Source: Myxococcus sp. RHSTA-1-4 (GTDB taxonomy: Bacteria > Myxococcota > Myxococcia > Myxococcales > Myxococcaceae). Taken from it: a stretch of DNA of 64,000 nt. The notes under the pieces are model-generated. The model searched no databases, was not told the origin of the DNA, and saw nothing but the letters and a program-made list of their open reading frames with translations. Below are positions 29,424-38,887 of this stretch, in pieces (within the stretch, counting starts at the first letter, position 1; every line of letters begins with the position of its first letter). A program made the position numbers and the translations under genes. Where the stretch lies: contig NZ_JAIQDG010000036.1 in assembly GCF_020037125.1 (NCBI RefSeq), positions 1 to 64,000 of the forward strand, in the 5' to 3' direction.

Positions 29424-31421
29424 ATGACATCAAATCGTGGGTTGGGGAGAATGGCCGCGGCGCTGTGCCTGCTGATGGGGATGGTCATGCCCCGCGCGGA
29501 GGCCTTCAGTGACGCGGACGCCGTGAGGGTGATTGGCTTCGCGCGCACGCAGCTCGCGGACACCACGCGGGAGATGCCGGACGCGACGTGGTCGCCGAAG
29601 GCGGCGCTTCCGGACGGGACGTGGAGCCGGGAGCCCAACACGGACCTCATCGAGTGGACGCAGGGCTTCTTCCCCGGAAGCATGTGGTTCATGTACCAGG
29701 TGGCCGGGGAGCCGCTCTGGAGGGACCGGGCGGACCGCTGGACGCGGGCGCTGGAGCTGCAGAAGACGAACCGGCAGACGCACGACCTGGGCTTCAAGCT
29801 CTTCCTGAGCTTCGGCAACGCGTACCGGCTCACCGGTGACACGTACTACCGCGGCGTCCTGCTCACGGCCGCCGAGTCGCTCGCGTCCCGCTACAACTCG
29901 CAGGTGGGCATCATCAGCTGCTGCGACTGGAACTCCGACTGGCAGGTGCCGCTCGTCACCGACACCATGATGAACCTGGAGCTGCTGCTGTGGGCCTCGC
30001 GGAACGGCGGGCGCGCGGAGTGGCGGACCATGGCCGTCAACCATGCCCTCAAGACGCTCCAGGACGCGGTGCGGGCGGACGGCAGCTCCTTCCATTACGT
30101 GGACTACAACCGCACCACGGGGGCCATCCGCTCCAGGGGCACCTACCAGGGGTACTCGGCCAGCTCCACGTGGGCCCGCGGCCATGCGTGGCTCATCTAC
30201 GGCTACACCATGGTGTACCGGTACACGGGCGACGTGAGGATGCTGGAGGCGGCGCGGAAGGTGACGGACTGGTACCTGGCCCATCTGCCCGCGGACAGGG
30301 TGCCCAACTGGGACTTCAACGCCCCCAGCCAGCAGAAGGACTCGTCGGCCGCCGCCATCGTCGCGTCCGCGCTGCTGGAGCTGAGCGCCCTGGAGACGGA
30401 CGCCACCCGCAAGACGCGCTACCGGGACGCGGCGCTGCGCACGCTCGACGTGCTGGTGTCGCCGGCCTACTACGCGGACGGCACCAACAGCCCGGGCCTG
30501 CTGCTGCACGGCGTGGGGAACCATCCGGCGGGGCGGGAAATCAACACCACCCTCATCTACGGTGACTACTACTTCCTGGAGGCGGTGCTGCGCTTCAACC
30601 CGAAGCCGCCGTATCCCTGGTACTCGAAGACGTCCTTCTACCAGAGCCAGCACCTGCTCGGCTCCTCCAACACCGGCGTGCGTACCATCGAGTTCGACGT
30701 CAACCCACGCGCCACCACGCAGGACGGCACGGTGGGCTACACGGACAGCTCCACGGCGGTGACGGGCTACTCCGTCCTGAACATGACGGTGCGCATGAAC
30801 ACCAGCGGCTACTTCGACGTGCGCAACGGTGGAGGCTACGCGGCGCTCACGCGGGTGAACTGGGTCTCCGGACAGACGTACCACGTACGCATCCGCGCGG
30901 ACCTCGCCGCGCAGCGCTACAGCGTCTGGGTCCGTCCTCCGGGCGGCAGTGAAGTCCAGATTGCCAGCAACTACGCCTTCCGTACCGGCGCTCCGGCCAT
31001 CAACGACATCGGCCGGGCCTCGGTGAGGACGGTCATCGCCGACAGCGACTTCCGCGTGCTGAACCACTCCATCACCGCTGGCTCGAGCGCGGTCTCCACG
31101 CCCTCCAGGCCGCTGGAGGAGCAGGGGCTGTCAACCGCGTTCCTGGACTCGCTGGGCGAGTTCGAGAGCAGGGAGGCGGTCCTGACCGCCGGTGATGGGA
31201 ATGACAGCACGGCCTCGGCGGAGGGGGACGGCGCTCCGGGCGTCATCGAGGACGCCACGGCACAGCCGGAGACGCCCCCGGTGGACGCCGCTCCGGAGGT
31301 GCCCGAGGTGGTGGACGAGCGGGGCGCGGGGTGCGCCAGCGCCGCCGCCGTTCCGCTTCCGCTGGCCGTGCTGATGCTCCTGGGCCTGGCCGTGCGCCGG
31401 AGGCGGGCCTGGAGGAAGTGA
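29424..31421 (+). CDS. Secreted GH88-family glycosidase with MYXO-CTERM tail
   Basis: A 665-residue exported enzyme. Signal peptide ~1-27 (ends PRAEA). Residues ~30-390 are a glycoside hydrolase family 88/105 alpha/alpha barrel: IEWTQGFFPGSMWF, HDLGF with D121, VTDTMMNLELLLW with D180, and ARGHAWLIYG. D121 and D180 correspond in motif and spacing to the two catalytic aspartates of unsaturated glucuronyl hydrolases, which remove the unsaturated uronate left by polysaccharide lyases. Residues ~400-560 form a beta-rich, lectin-like accessory domain. An acidic linker leads to a MYXO-CTERM sorting signal (GAGCAS, hydrophobic helix, RRRRAWRK) at ~633-665, implying cell-surface anchoring. It probably degrades acidic polysaccharide outside the cell. 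Confidence 0.88.
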   Translation: MTSNRGLGRMAAALCLLMGMVMPRAEAFSDADAVRVIGFARTQLADTTREMPDATWSPKAALPDGTWSREPNTDLIEWTQGFFPGSMWFMYQVAGEPLWRDRADRWTRALELQKTNRQTHDLGFKLFLSFGNAYRLTGDTYYRGVLLTAAESLASRYNSQVGIISCCDWNSDWQVPLVTDTMMNLELLLWASRNGGRAEWRTMAVNHALKTLQDAVRADGSSFHYVDYNRTTGAIRSRGTYQGYSASSTWARGHAWLIYGYTMVYRYTGDVRMLEAARKVTDWYLAHLPADRVPNWDFNAPSQQKDSSAAAIVASALLELSALETDATRKTRYRDAALRTLDVLVSPAYYADGTNSPGLLLHGVGNHPAGREINTTLIYGDYYFLEAVLRFNPKPPYPWYSKTSFYQSQHLLGSSNTGVRTIEFDVNPRATTQDGTVGYTDSSTAVTGYSVLNMTVRMNTSGYFDVRNGGGYAALTRVNWVSGQTYHVRIRADLAAQRYSVWVRPPGGSEVQIASNYAFRTGAPAINDIGRASVRTVIADSDFRVLNHSITAGSSAVSTPSRPLEEQGLSTAFLDSLGEFESREAVLTAGDGNDSTASAEGDGAPGVIEDATAQPETPPVDAAPEVPEVVDERGAGCASAAAVPLPLAVLMLLGLAVRRRRAWRK

Positions 31422-31428
31422 AGTGCAG

Positions 31429-31462
31429 GGGCCCCGCCAGCGCGCGTCCACTGGCGGGGCCC
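31429..31462. terminator. Bidirectional hairpin terminator
   Basis: A perfect 12-bp inverted repeat (GGGCCCCGCCAG / CTGGCGGGGCCC) with a 10-base loop, lying between convergent genes, eight bases after the GH88 stop codon. No T-run. Confidence 0.65.
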
Positions 31463-31481
31463 ACTCATCTGGCGCGAAGTC

Positions 31482-31853
31482 TCAGCGCGTTTCCTTCTGG
31501 TAGGCCTTCACCAGGGTGTTGATGCGCCGCCCGCTGGGGTCCTCCTTGCGAGGGTCGGCGATGACGAGCACCGTCTTTCCTGAGGCCACGGAGGAGCCGA
31601 CGGTGTTGCCCACGAGCTTCCAGCCCGCGTCCTCGGCGGCCTTCGCCTTCTCCTCGTTGTCGAAGACGCACACCGTGGCGTCCAGGCCGCTCACCTTGCC
31701 CGCGTGACACTTGCCGCCGGGCAGCTTCTCGCCCACGTCGCTGAAGCCGGAGGGCGACTCACCGGCCGCCTTCCACGCGTCGAGCACGTCATCCGGGCCG
31801 CTGGAGCAGCCCGCCACGAGCAGCGCGGCCAGCGCGCATACCGTCCGCCGCAT
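31482..31853 (-). CDS. Small lipoprotein
   Basis: A 123-residue lipoprotein with lipobox LVAGC (C16). The mature part has two further Cys residues (~49 and ~62), a Gly/Ser-rich middle and an Arg/Lys-rich end. KTVLVIADPRKEDPSGRRINTLVKAY at the end (only part quoted here: TVLVIADPRKEDPSG) recalls small myxobacterial lipoproteins of unknown role. Its ATG lies only two bases after the stop of the upstream gene (31856), so it is almost certainly co-transcribed and translationally coupled with the histidine-rich protein. Function unknown. Confidence 0.7.
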   Translation of the reverse strand: MRRTVCALAALLVAGCSSGPDDVLDAWKAAGESPSGFSDVGEKLPGGKCHAGKVSGLDATVCVFDNEEKAKAAEDAGWKLVGNTVGSSVASGKTVLVIADPRKEDPSGRRINTLVKAYQKETR

Positions 31854-31855
31854 GC

Positions 31856-32584
31856 TCAGTCCCGCCCCTTGAACTTCTTGTGCTTGTGCTTCTTGTGCTT
31901 GTGCCTCCGGTGTTCGCAGTGGTCGTCGTGCTCGTGCACCACTTCGCGCTCGTGCACGACGACCACGTCATGCCGGACCGGAACGGCGCCCACGTTCACC
32001 TCGACTCGCGGCACCGGGAGGTTGACGTTCACCTGGAAGATGGGGCCGTGGTACTCGGGCGGCGGGGCCACCGTCACCACCGGGCGGGTGGGGTTCCACG
32101 TGCGGTACACCGTGTTGACCCGGACGAGCTGCGGGCTCTCGCGCCGGTACTCCTCCGGGTACTCGCCCGCGTAGTAGTAGACGTCCTCCTTCTCCACGAA
32201 CTCCTGACGCGGCGGCGGCTCGTAGGCGTGGTAGTGCGGCCCGTCGTGGTAGCAGTACTCCACCACGTCCACGTCCACCTCGATGTTGATGAGCACGTTG
32301 AGGACCACCGGGTGGTGCCCGTAGTACGAGTGCCGGGGGCCCTCGTAGCCGAAGGGCGTGGGGTCCCCGATGAAGACATAGGCACCGTCATGTGTGCGGT
32401 AGAGCACGTCCGCCTGCACCGGTGCCGCAGTGTGCACGTGCATGGCTTCGATGTGGCAGAGCCCATCCGCCGGCTGCCCACTCCGCGGGTGCATGCCCGC
32501 GTACTTCCACTGCTTCGCCTCGGCCGTGCCCGCGGCGAGCAGCAGCGCGGCTCCCACGAGGCCCATCCGGTTCATCCGTGACAT
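31856..32584 (-). CDS. Secreted histidine-rich protein
   Basis: A 242-residue exported protein with a signal peptide (~1-23, [10 protein letters not shown]). The mature part is rich in His, Tyr, Val and Pro, with [19 protein letters not shown] and [16 protein letters not shown]. It ends in a strongly charged His/Lys tail ([16 protein letters not shown]). The tail could bind metal ions or nucleic acid; no family is recognised. The ATG at 32584 has GGAGG five bases upstream and gives a clean signal; ATGs at 32596 and 32599 are alternatives. It is the first gene of a two-gene unit with the small lipoprotein. Confidence 0.7.
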   Translation of the reverse strand: MSRMNRMGLVGAALLLAAGTAEAKQWKYAGMHPRSGQPADGLCHIEAMHVHTAAPVQADVLYRTHDGAYVFIGDPTPFGYEGPRHSYYGHHPVVLNVLINIEVDVDVVEYCYHDGPHYHAYEPPPRQEFVEKEDVYYYAGEYPEEYRRESPQLVRVNTVYRTWNPTRPVVTVAPPPEYHGPIFQVNVNLPVPRVEVNVGAVPVRHDVVVVHEREVVHEHDDHCEHRRHKHKKHKHKKFKGRD

Positions 32585-32776
32585 CCATGCCTCCATCATG
32601 GCCACGCACCCTACGCGACGTGCCGTGTCGGAGAGGAGGCGCACTGCCTTCGCGGCCGGGAAAGTGTCCGCTCGGCAGCCTGCGGGTCTTCCTCCCTCAC
32701 AGTCCTCGTGAAGGGTTTCCACCGTACTCAACCGCGCACGCCGCGGCGCGGCCTGAGGTACCTTCGTGCCTCGTCG

Positions 32777-33446
32777 ATGATGCTCCTGCCTTCCCCCCAG
32801 AGACTGCGCCGTGGCCTGCTCGCGACCGCGGGCTTGTTGACGGCTCTGGGACTGGGAGTGGAGACGGTGCACCATGCGTGGGGTGTCTCGCGGCTCGAGC
32901 CGCTCGTTGCCTTCGTCTCGCTCAGCTACGAGCGGAACCTTCCCACGTGGTACGCGTCGGGGCTGCTGCTGTGCTGCGCGCTGGTGCTCGCGCTCATCTC
33001 CCGTGTCACCTCACGCGCGGGCGAGGCCGGGAGGCACCACTGGACGGCGCTGGCCTGTGCGTTCGCGTACATCTCCCTGGACGAGGCCGTGGGTCTGCAC
33101 GAGCACCTGGGCGGGCTGCTGGAGCTGGACGGAGTGCTGTTCTTCAGCTGGGTGGTGCCGGCGGCCGTCGTCGTGACGCTCGGTGGGCTCGCCTTCCTGC
33201 CCTTCCTCATGCGCCTTCCCCCGCGGCGGCGGGGGCAGTTCCTCGTGGCCGGAGTCCTGTACGTGGGCGGCGCGCTCCTCATGGAGCTGCCGCTGGGCTG
33301 GTGGACGGAGCGGCACGGCAACGACAACCTCGTCTACGCGCTCATCGACCATGTGGAGGAGGCGCTGGAGCTGACCGGGGTGAGCCTGTTCCTCGGCGCG
33401 CTGATGGAGGAGCTGGGAGAGCGGGTGCGCGTGGAGGAGGTACCGC

Positions 33447-33475
<29 letters not shown>
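32777..33475 (+). CDS. Multi-pass membrane protein
   Basis: A 232-residue integral membrane protein with about six hydrophobic helices ([83 protein letters not shown]). Conserved-looking polar residues lie in or near the helices: [34 protein letters not shown]. The start is uncertain, since ATG 32777, ATG 32780 and GTG 32708 all lack a well-placed ribosome site. Its 3' end overlaps the next membrane protein gene by 29 bases, so the two products probably act together. No known family is recognised. Confidence 0.6.
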
Positions 33476-34544
<1,069 letters not shown>

Positions 34545-34579
34545 AGCGCCCGCTCAAATCATCCCGTATGGCACGCGGA

Positions 34580-34613
34580 CGGTGGCATGGCGCCCCGCGA
34601 CGCCACGCCACCG
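34580..34613. terminator. Bidirectional hairpin terminator
   Basis: A 13-bp stem with one mismatch (GGTGGCATGGCG against CGCCACGCCACC, plus an outer C-G pair) and an 8-base loop, between convergent genes. No T-run. Confidence 0.55.
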
Positions 34614-34638
34614 CCCGCTGCTCACGCCCGGGGGGGAA

Positions 34639-35412
34639 TCAGTCCTCGCTGCCCTCGTCGTCCTCGTCGTCGTGGTCCTCGCCGCCGTCGTGGTCATCGT
34701 CATCGAAGGCGTCGATGGACTTCTTGATGCTCTCCTCGATGGCGGAGCGCGACTCGTCCTCGCGCGGGTCCAGCCGCTGGCCGTCGGGGCCGGTGAACCA
34801 GGTGCTGGGGTCGATGTTGATGGTGACGTTCTGCCCGTCCTCGGCCTTCACCTCGAAGCGGGCCTCGCGCTCCTGCTCCACCGTCAGGCTGGAGACGAAG
34901 CTGAAGGGCTGCCCGTCGATGCGGCCGTCGATGATGACGGAGGCCTCTTGCTGGGCCATCTCCTTCAGCCCCGCGTCGTCGCCCGCGTCCTCGATGGACA
35001 CCTTCTCGATGCCGAACTCGATTTCGTCGTAGATGCCCGGCTCGACCTGCACGTTGCTCAGCTGCACCACCTTGCCCTCCAGCTCCTGGCCGGACAGGTC
35101 GATGATGAAGGGGCCCGTCTCCCTCTCGTCGTGGTCGTCCGCCGCCTCCGTGTCGCTGGAGCCGCTCTCTCCCGAGAGGCCATCGTCGTCGTCATCGCCC
35201 TCGAGCTCGAGGTCGAGCTCCTTCACGGAGAGCCGGATCCTCTCGACGGTGATGCCGTTGGACGTCTCCAGCCGCTGCGCGGTCTGGCCGGGGACCGCGG
35301 CGCCGCTCTTCGCGGCACCCACCCGCGTGCTCAGCCCCACCGCGGCGGGCTCGTTGCCACTGCAGGCGGACAGCAACATGACGGACGCGCACATTCCCAA
35401 GTAACGACGCAT
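34639..35412 (-). CDS. Acidic lipoprotein, DUF4382-like
   Basis: A 257-residue lipoprotein (lipobox LLSAC, C17). The core has GITVERIRLSVKELDLELEG, a Asp/Glu/Ser insertion (GDDDDDGLSGESGSSD), then FIIDLSGQELEGKVVQLSNV and EPGIYDEIEFGIEKV. That order of strands resembles the DUF4382 family of secreted beta-sandwich proteins. The C-terminus is an Asp/Glu/His run (FDDDDHDGGEDHDDEDDE) likely to bind divalent cations. GGAG lies about ten bases before the ATG at 35412. It is divergent from the sigma-factor operon. Function unknown; the acidic ends suggest a surface calcium-binding protein. Confidence 0.65.
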   Translation of the reverse strand: MRRYLGMCASVMLLSACSGNEPAAVGLSTRVGAAKSGAAVPGQTAQRLETSNGITVERIRLSVKELDLELEGDDDDDGLSGESGSSDTEAADDHDERETGPFIIDLSGQELEGKVVQLSNVQVEPGIYDEIEFGIEKVSIEDAGDDAGLKEMAQQEASVIIDGRIDGQPFSFVSSLTVEQEREARFEVKAEDGQNVTINIDPSTWFTGPDGQRLDPREDESRSAIEESIKKSIDAFDDDDHDGGEDHDDEDDEGSED

Positions 35413-35860
35413 GGCTTTCGTCTCCTGATGTGAGGGGCTCTCCGGTCCGCGGCACCTTCCGGCCCGTCGCCGCGGCACTGGCCCTTTCGAAAAAGAAGGA
35501 GCCCGGACGCGAAAATCGGCCACAGCCCCGCCTTTTCTCCGGGGCTCCTCGCCCCGGCTGTCCAGGTGTGAGGTCCATTCGCACCTGGGGCGTGTGGCCG
35601 AAAAGGGCCTCGTGACTCCTTCCCATGCGGCGGGGTACTCAATGAGGAGACATGGCTTGGTTCCACACTCCCGCACAGGCGTCTTCGAGGGGCTGTCCCG
35701 CCAGGGGCATCCCTACGCCCGGTCGCGAGCGGCCGCTGGCGGACGGGCACGCCTGCGGGTGTCCCGCTGGCCCCTGGAAGCGCCCGCGGGAGGGACTGCA
35801 CGCCGGTACCTCCGGAGACCGGGCACCGGGACGGGGTGGCGCGGGCGGGGAGGCGGTGCC
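35413..35860. promoter_or_regulatory. Divergent intergenic region upstream of the ECF operon
   Basis: 448 bases with no gene supported. A small hairpin (AGCCCCG / CGGGGCT, 35524-35546, loop CCTTTTCTC) is present. GAAAATCGGC at 35511-35520 resembles a segment upstream of dnaE (43248-43258). GGGGAGG at 35847-35853 supports the GTG at 35861. Promoters for both flanking genes must lie here but could not be pinned down. Confidence 0.45.
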
Positions 35861-36433
35861 GTGACGGAGGAGGAAGTCGCCGTCTGCATCCAGCGCGCGG
35901 CGCGGGGCGAGCAGGACGCGTGCCGTCAGCTCTACCAGCGCTTCCACGGCTCGGTGCGCCGCGTGGCGTTCGGCTTCTCGGGACTGGGGCCGGCCGAGGT
36001 GGAGGACGTCGTCCAGGAGACGTTCGCCCGGGCCTTCCGCGAGCTGCCCCGGTTGCAGCACCCGCGGGCCTTCAGCCGCTGGCTGGTGACCATTGCCCGC
36101 AACCACGCGCTGGCGCTCAGCCGTGGCGAGCGCGTGCGGGCCCTCGCCGCGGAGCACCTGTCGCGGGAGGTGGAGGACATCGCTCCCGCCGTGCCACCCT
36201 CGCTCGGGGTGGAGCGGCGGGTGGCCGTGGTGCGCGCGCTCATCGAGGAGCTGCCCGAGGGCCCCGAGAAGGAGACGGCCCGCCTGTTCTACCTGGAGGG
36301 TGAGCTGAGCGCGCGGGAGATCGCCGAACGCCTGGGGCTGGGCAAGAGCGCGGTGACGATGCGGCTGGAGCGCTTCCGGGCCCGGGTGAAGCGGGAGTTG
36401 CTGGCGCGGCTGCTGGCCGCGGAGGTGGAGTGA
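35861..36433 (+). CDS. ECF-type sigma factor, first gene of caspase operon
   Basis: A 190-residue ECF sigma factor. Region 2 spans ~10-85 (RQLYQRFHGSVRRVAFGFSG, EVEDVVQETFARAFRELPRL, FSRWLVTIARNHALALSR) and region 4 ~115-172 (IEELPEGPEKETARLFYLEG, SAREIAERLGLGKSAVTMRL). The GTG at 35861 has GGGGAGG seven bases upstream. The stop at 36431-36433 overlaps or abuts the next gene, which looks like its anti-sigma factor. The pair therefore forms a membrane-linked signalling module that probably controls the downstream caspase and lipoprotein genes and its own promoter. Confidence 0.9.
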   Translation: MTEEEVAVCIQRAARGEQDACRQLYQRFHGSVRRVAFGFSGLGPAEVEDVVQETFARAFRELPRLQHPRAFSRWLVTIARNHALALSRGERVRALAAEHLSREVEDIAPAVPPSLGVERRVAVVRALIEELPEGPEKETARLFYLEGELSAREIAERLGLGKSAVTMRLERFRARVKRELLARLLAAEVE

Positions 36434-36435
36434 CC

Positions 36436-37215
36436 ATGGCCGACACCGGCAGGCACCTGGACGCGGAAGGCTGGCGCGCGCTGCAAAGGAAGGAGCCGGA
36501 GGCGGTGGCGTACTTCGCCAGGCACCTCGCGGCTCCCTGCGACGTGTGTGAGGAGTTCCTCGCGGCGGAGCAGGAGGAGGACGCCCTCGGACTGGAGGCG
36601 CTGGCGGACGAGGCGCTCGGCGAGGCCGCGGGCCCCGCTCGTGAGGACGCGGTGGGCTGGGCGCGTCTGCGCCGCCGCCTGGGAGCGCCGAGGCGCGCCT
36701 GGCTGGCCGGGGCGGTGGCGGCGGCGGTCGCCGCGGGCCTCGCCGTCCTGGTGCTGCCCCAGGTGATGAGGACGGAGACCACGCCCTCGCAGCGCATCAA
36801 GGGCACCGTGCCGCTGGTGCTGGAGCTGGCGGCGATGGCGAAGCTGCCGAACGGCGAGACGCCTCCCGTGCGCGACGACACGGTGCTGCCGCCCGAGGCG
36901 GTGGTGCTGCTGCACTACCATTCCAGCGAGGCCGCCGACGCGCTGCTGCTGCGCGAAGCACCGGGGCTGCCCACGCAGGTGCTGGGCCGCTACGAGCTGG
37001 AGCCGGGAACGAACCCCCTGCGCGAGGGCGCGGACCTGGCCGGCGTCTCGCTCGAAGGCGAGCAGGGCCCCGTGACGCTGGTGCTGGTGGCCTGGCCGAA
37101 GGGCCCCGGTTCGCGGGAGGCCGTGGAGCAGGCGGCCGGGCAGGGGGCCGTCCCACCGGACGCGGTGCGGGCACGGCTGCACCTGCGCGTGGATCCGGGG
37201 CATGCTGCGCCCTGA
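36436..37215 (+). CDS. Putative membrane anti-sigma factor
   Basis: A 259-residue single-pass membrane protein. The cytoplasmic part (1-88) carries RHLAAPCDVCEEF, where H30, C35 and C38 resemble the zinc-binding anti-sigma motif (H-x3-C-x2-C in the canonical form, x4 here). One transmembrane helix follows (~89-110, WLAGAVAAAVAAGLAVLVL), then a periplasmic domain (~111-259) of mixed strands with no recognised family. Position directly after an ECF sigma gene supports the anti-sigma call. The start is ATG 36436; GTG 36430, overlapping the sigma stop, is an alternative. The 3' end overlaps the caspase gene by 14 bases. Confidence 0.75.
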   Translation: MADTGRHLDAEGWRALQRKEPEAVAYFARHLAAPCDVCEEFLAAEQEEDALGLEALADEALGEAAGPAREDAVGWARLRRRLGAPRRAWLAGAVAAAVAAGLAVLVLPQVMRTETTPSQRIKGTVPLVLELAAMAKLPNGETPPVRDDTVLPPEAVVLLHYHSSEAADALLLREAPGLPTQVLGRYELEPGTNPLREGADLAGVSLEGEQGPVTLVLVAWPKGPGSREAVEQAAGQGAVPPDAVRARLHLRVDPGHAAP

Positions 37216-38887
37216 GGAGGTCCGTCTGTCCCGCCTGCTGCTCATTCCGTTGATGCTCGGGGTCCTCGCCCTCTCCGCCTGCCGTACGGCGGAGTCGGGG
37301 GAGAAGGGCCGCGTCGTTCGTGTGCGGATGGAGGAGGAGGCGCTGGTCTCCGCGCAGGCGGGCGAGCGGCACGCGCTGCTCATCGGCATCCCGGAGTATG
37401 CGGACTCCGCCTGGAACCGGCTGCTCTACGCGGGCAAGGACGCGGAGGACCTGGGGCGCGTGCTGGCGGACCCGGTGCGCGGCGGCTTCAAGTCGGTGAC
37501 GGTGCTGGCCCGGCCGGAGCAGACGACACGCCAGTCGGTGCTGAACGCGCTGAAGGCGCTGGAGGCCCGGCCCTGGCGCCCGCAGGACGTGGTGGTCGTC
37601 TACGTCTCCGCCCACGGCACGCTGGCGCGTGACGAGACGGGCGAGCTGCAGCGCTACCTGGTGACGCACGACACCTCCTTCCGCGACGTGCCCGGCACCG
37701 GGCTGGAGATGGCCGCGCTGGAGCGGGCGTTGGAGCGGCTGGGCTCGCGCCGCCGCGTGCTGGTGCTCGCCACCTGTCACAGCGGCACCGGCAAGTCGCT
37801 GCTGCCTCCGGATGTGCGCCACGAGCTGGCGCGTACCAAGTCCGCCTTCGCGCCACGGCCATTGGAGGCCGCCAGCCGCGCGTCCATCGTCCTGTCCGCC
37901 AGCGACTGGGGCGAGGCCGCGCGCGAGGACGACGCGCTGGCCAACGACATCTACACGCACTTCCTCATCCAGGCGCTCGACGGCCGGGGAGACCGCAACC
38001 GGGACGGCGCGGTGAGCGCCACCGAGGCGCACGACTGGGCCCGCCGCCACACGTGGGCCTATACGAACGGGCGCCAGCGGCCGAGCGCGCAGATTCTGGA
38101 GGTGGGCGCGGACCCGGTGCTGCTCGCGGGCGCGCTGGAGCGGCCCGGCCAGCCCGAGGTCTTCTCCTACAGCGCGCGCCTGGAGGGCTTCACGCTCAAG
38201 GTGGACGGCCAGGCCGCGGGTGAGCTGCCCGGCGGCGTGGTGGTGCCGGAGGGCAAGCGCCGGCTGGAATTGCGCAAGGGCGGGCGGGTGCTGTGGGAGG
38301 ACACCGTGGCGCTGGAGGCGGGAGAGCGCCGGGAGCTGGAGTCGCTCGTGCGCCGCGCCTCGGAAGGGCCCCGGCGCACCGTGGCGCTGGAGGCGGGCGC
38401 GCTGGGGTTCCTCGACGCGCGCAGCCGCGAGCAGGTGCTGCCGGCCTCCGTGCTCGCGGGCGTGGGCCTGCGCCTGGACGGGGTGTTGCTGGAGCGGCGG
38501 CTGGACGTCTGGGTGGACGTGGCGGGCGGGCAGGGGCGGCAGTCACTCCAGCTGGAGCTGGGAGGTGTGGTGCCGGTGCGCCACCGCACGCTGCTGGTGG
38601 GCGCGGCGGTGGGGCCCACGTGGTGGTGGGGGCCCCTGGGCCTCTCCACCGGTCCGCGAGTGGCCGGTCTGTGGTTGCAGCGCTCCTTCCAGTTGGACCT
38701 GTTGAGCCGGGATGAACGCTACGTCACGGTGTGGCCCGGCTGGATGGCGGGTCTGTCCTGGCGCTTCAGTCCGGCGTTCGTCCTGGACGCGAAGGCGCAG
38801 TTGCTGTGGGCGTACGTGCCGGTGGACGGGCGGACGCGCATGGTGGGCTTCGGCGGCTTGATGCTGGGCGGAGGGTATCGGTTCTGA
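37202..38887 (+). CDS. Caspase-fold (peptidase C14) lipoprotein with PEGA-like and barrel-like regions
   Basis: A 561-residue protein. Lipobox LALSAC (C27) suggests a lipid anchor. Residues ~53-305 are a caspase/metacaspase domain: ERHALLIGIPEYAD, catalytic H138 in VYVSAHGT and catalytic C192 in LATCHSGTGKS. A canonical EF-hand loop lies at residues 264-275 (D264, N266, D268, G269, E275). Residues ~325-385 look like a PEGA domain (GFTLKVDGQAAGELPGGVVV). Residues ~395-561 are amphipathic strands ending in GGGYRF, like a small outer-membrane barrel. It probably cleaves after basic residues, as metacaspases do, in a calcium-dependent way (inference). It overlaps the anti-sigma gene, and its TGA shares an A with the next ATG. 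Confidence 0.85.
   Translation: MLRPEEVRLSRLLLIPLMLGVLALSACRTAESGEKGRVVRVRMEEEALVSAQAGERHALLIGIPEYADSAWNRLLYAGKDAEDLGRVLADPVRGGFKSVTVLARPEQTTRQSVLNALKALEARPWRPQDVVVVYVSAHGTLARDETGELQRYLVTHDTSFRDVPGTGLEMAALERALERLGSRRRVLVLATCHSGTGKSLLPPDVRHELARTKSAFAPRPLEAASRASIVLSASDWGEAAREDDALANDIYTHFLIQALDGRGDRNRDGAVSATEAHDWARRHTWAYTNGRQRPSAQILEVGADPVLLAGALERPGQPEVFSYSARLEGFTLKVDGQAAGELPGGVVVPEGKRRLELRKGGRVLWEDTVALEAGERRELESLVRRASEGPRRTVALEAGALGFLDARSREQVLPASVLAGVGLRLDGVLLERRLDVWVDVAGGQGRQSLQLELGGVVPVRHRTLLVGAAVGPTWWWGPLGLSTGPRVAGLWLQRSFQLDLLSRDERYVTVWPGWMAGLSWRFSPAFVLDAKAQLLWAYVPVDGRTRMVGFGGLMLGGGYRF

Noticed and set aside
32708-32776. GTG start at 32708 for the membrane protein
   Set aside because: It adds an Arg-rich stretch with no ribosome site; ATG 32777 is preferred, though not certain.
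35594-35860. Longer N-terminus for the second sigma factor
   Set aside because: The extra part is Arg/Gly/Pro-rich and unlike region 2; GTG 35861 has a well-placed GGGGAGG.
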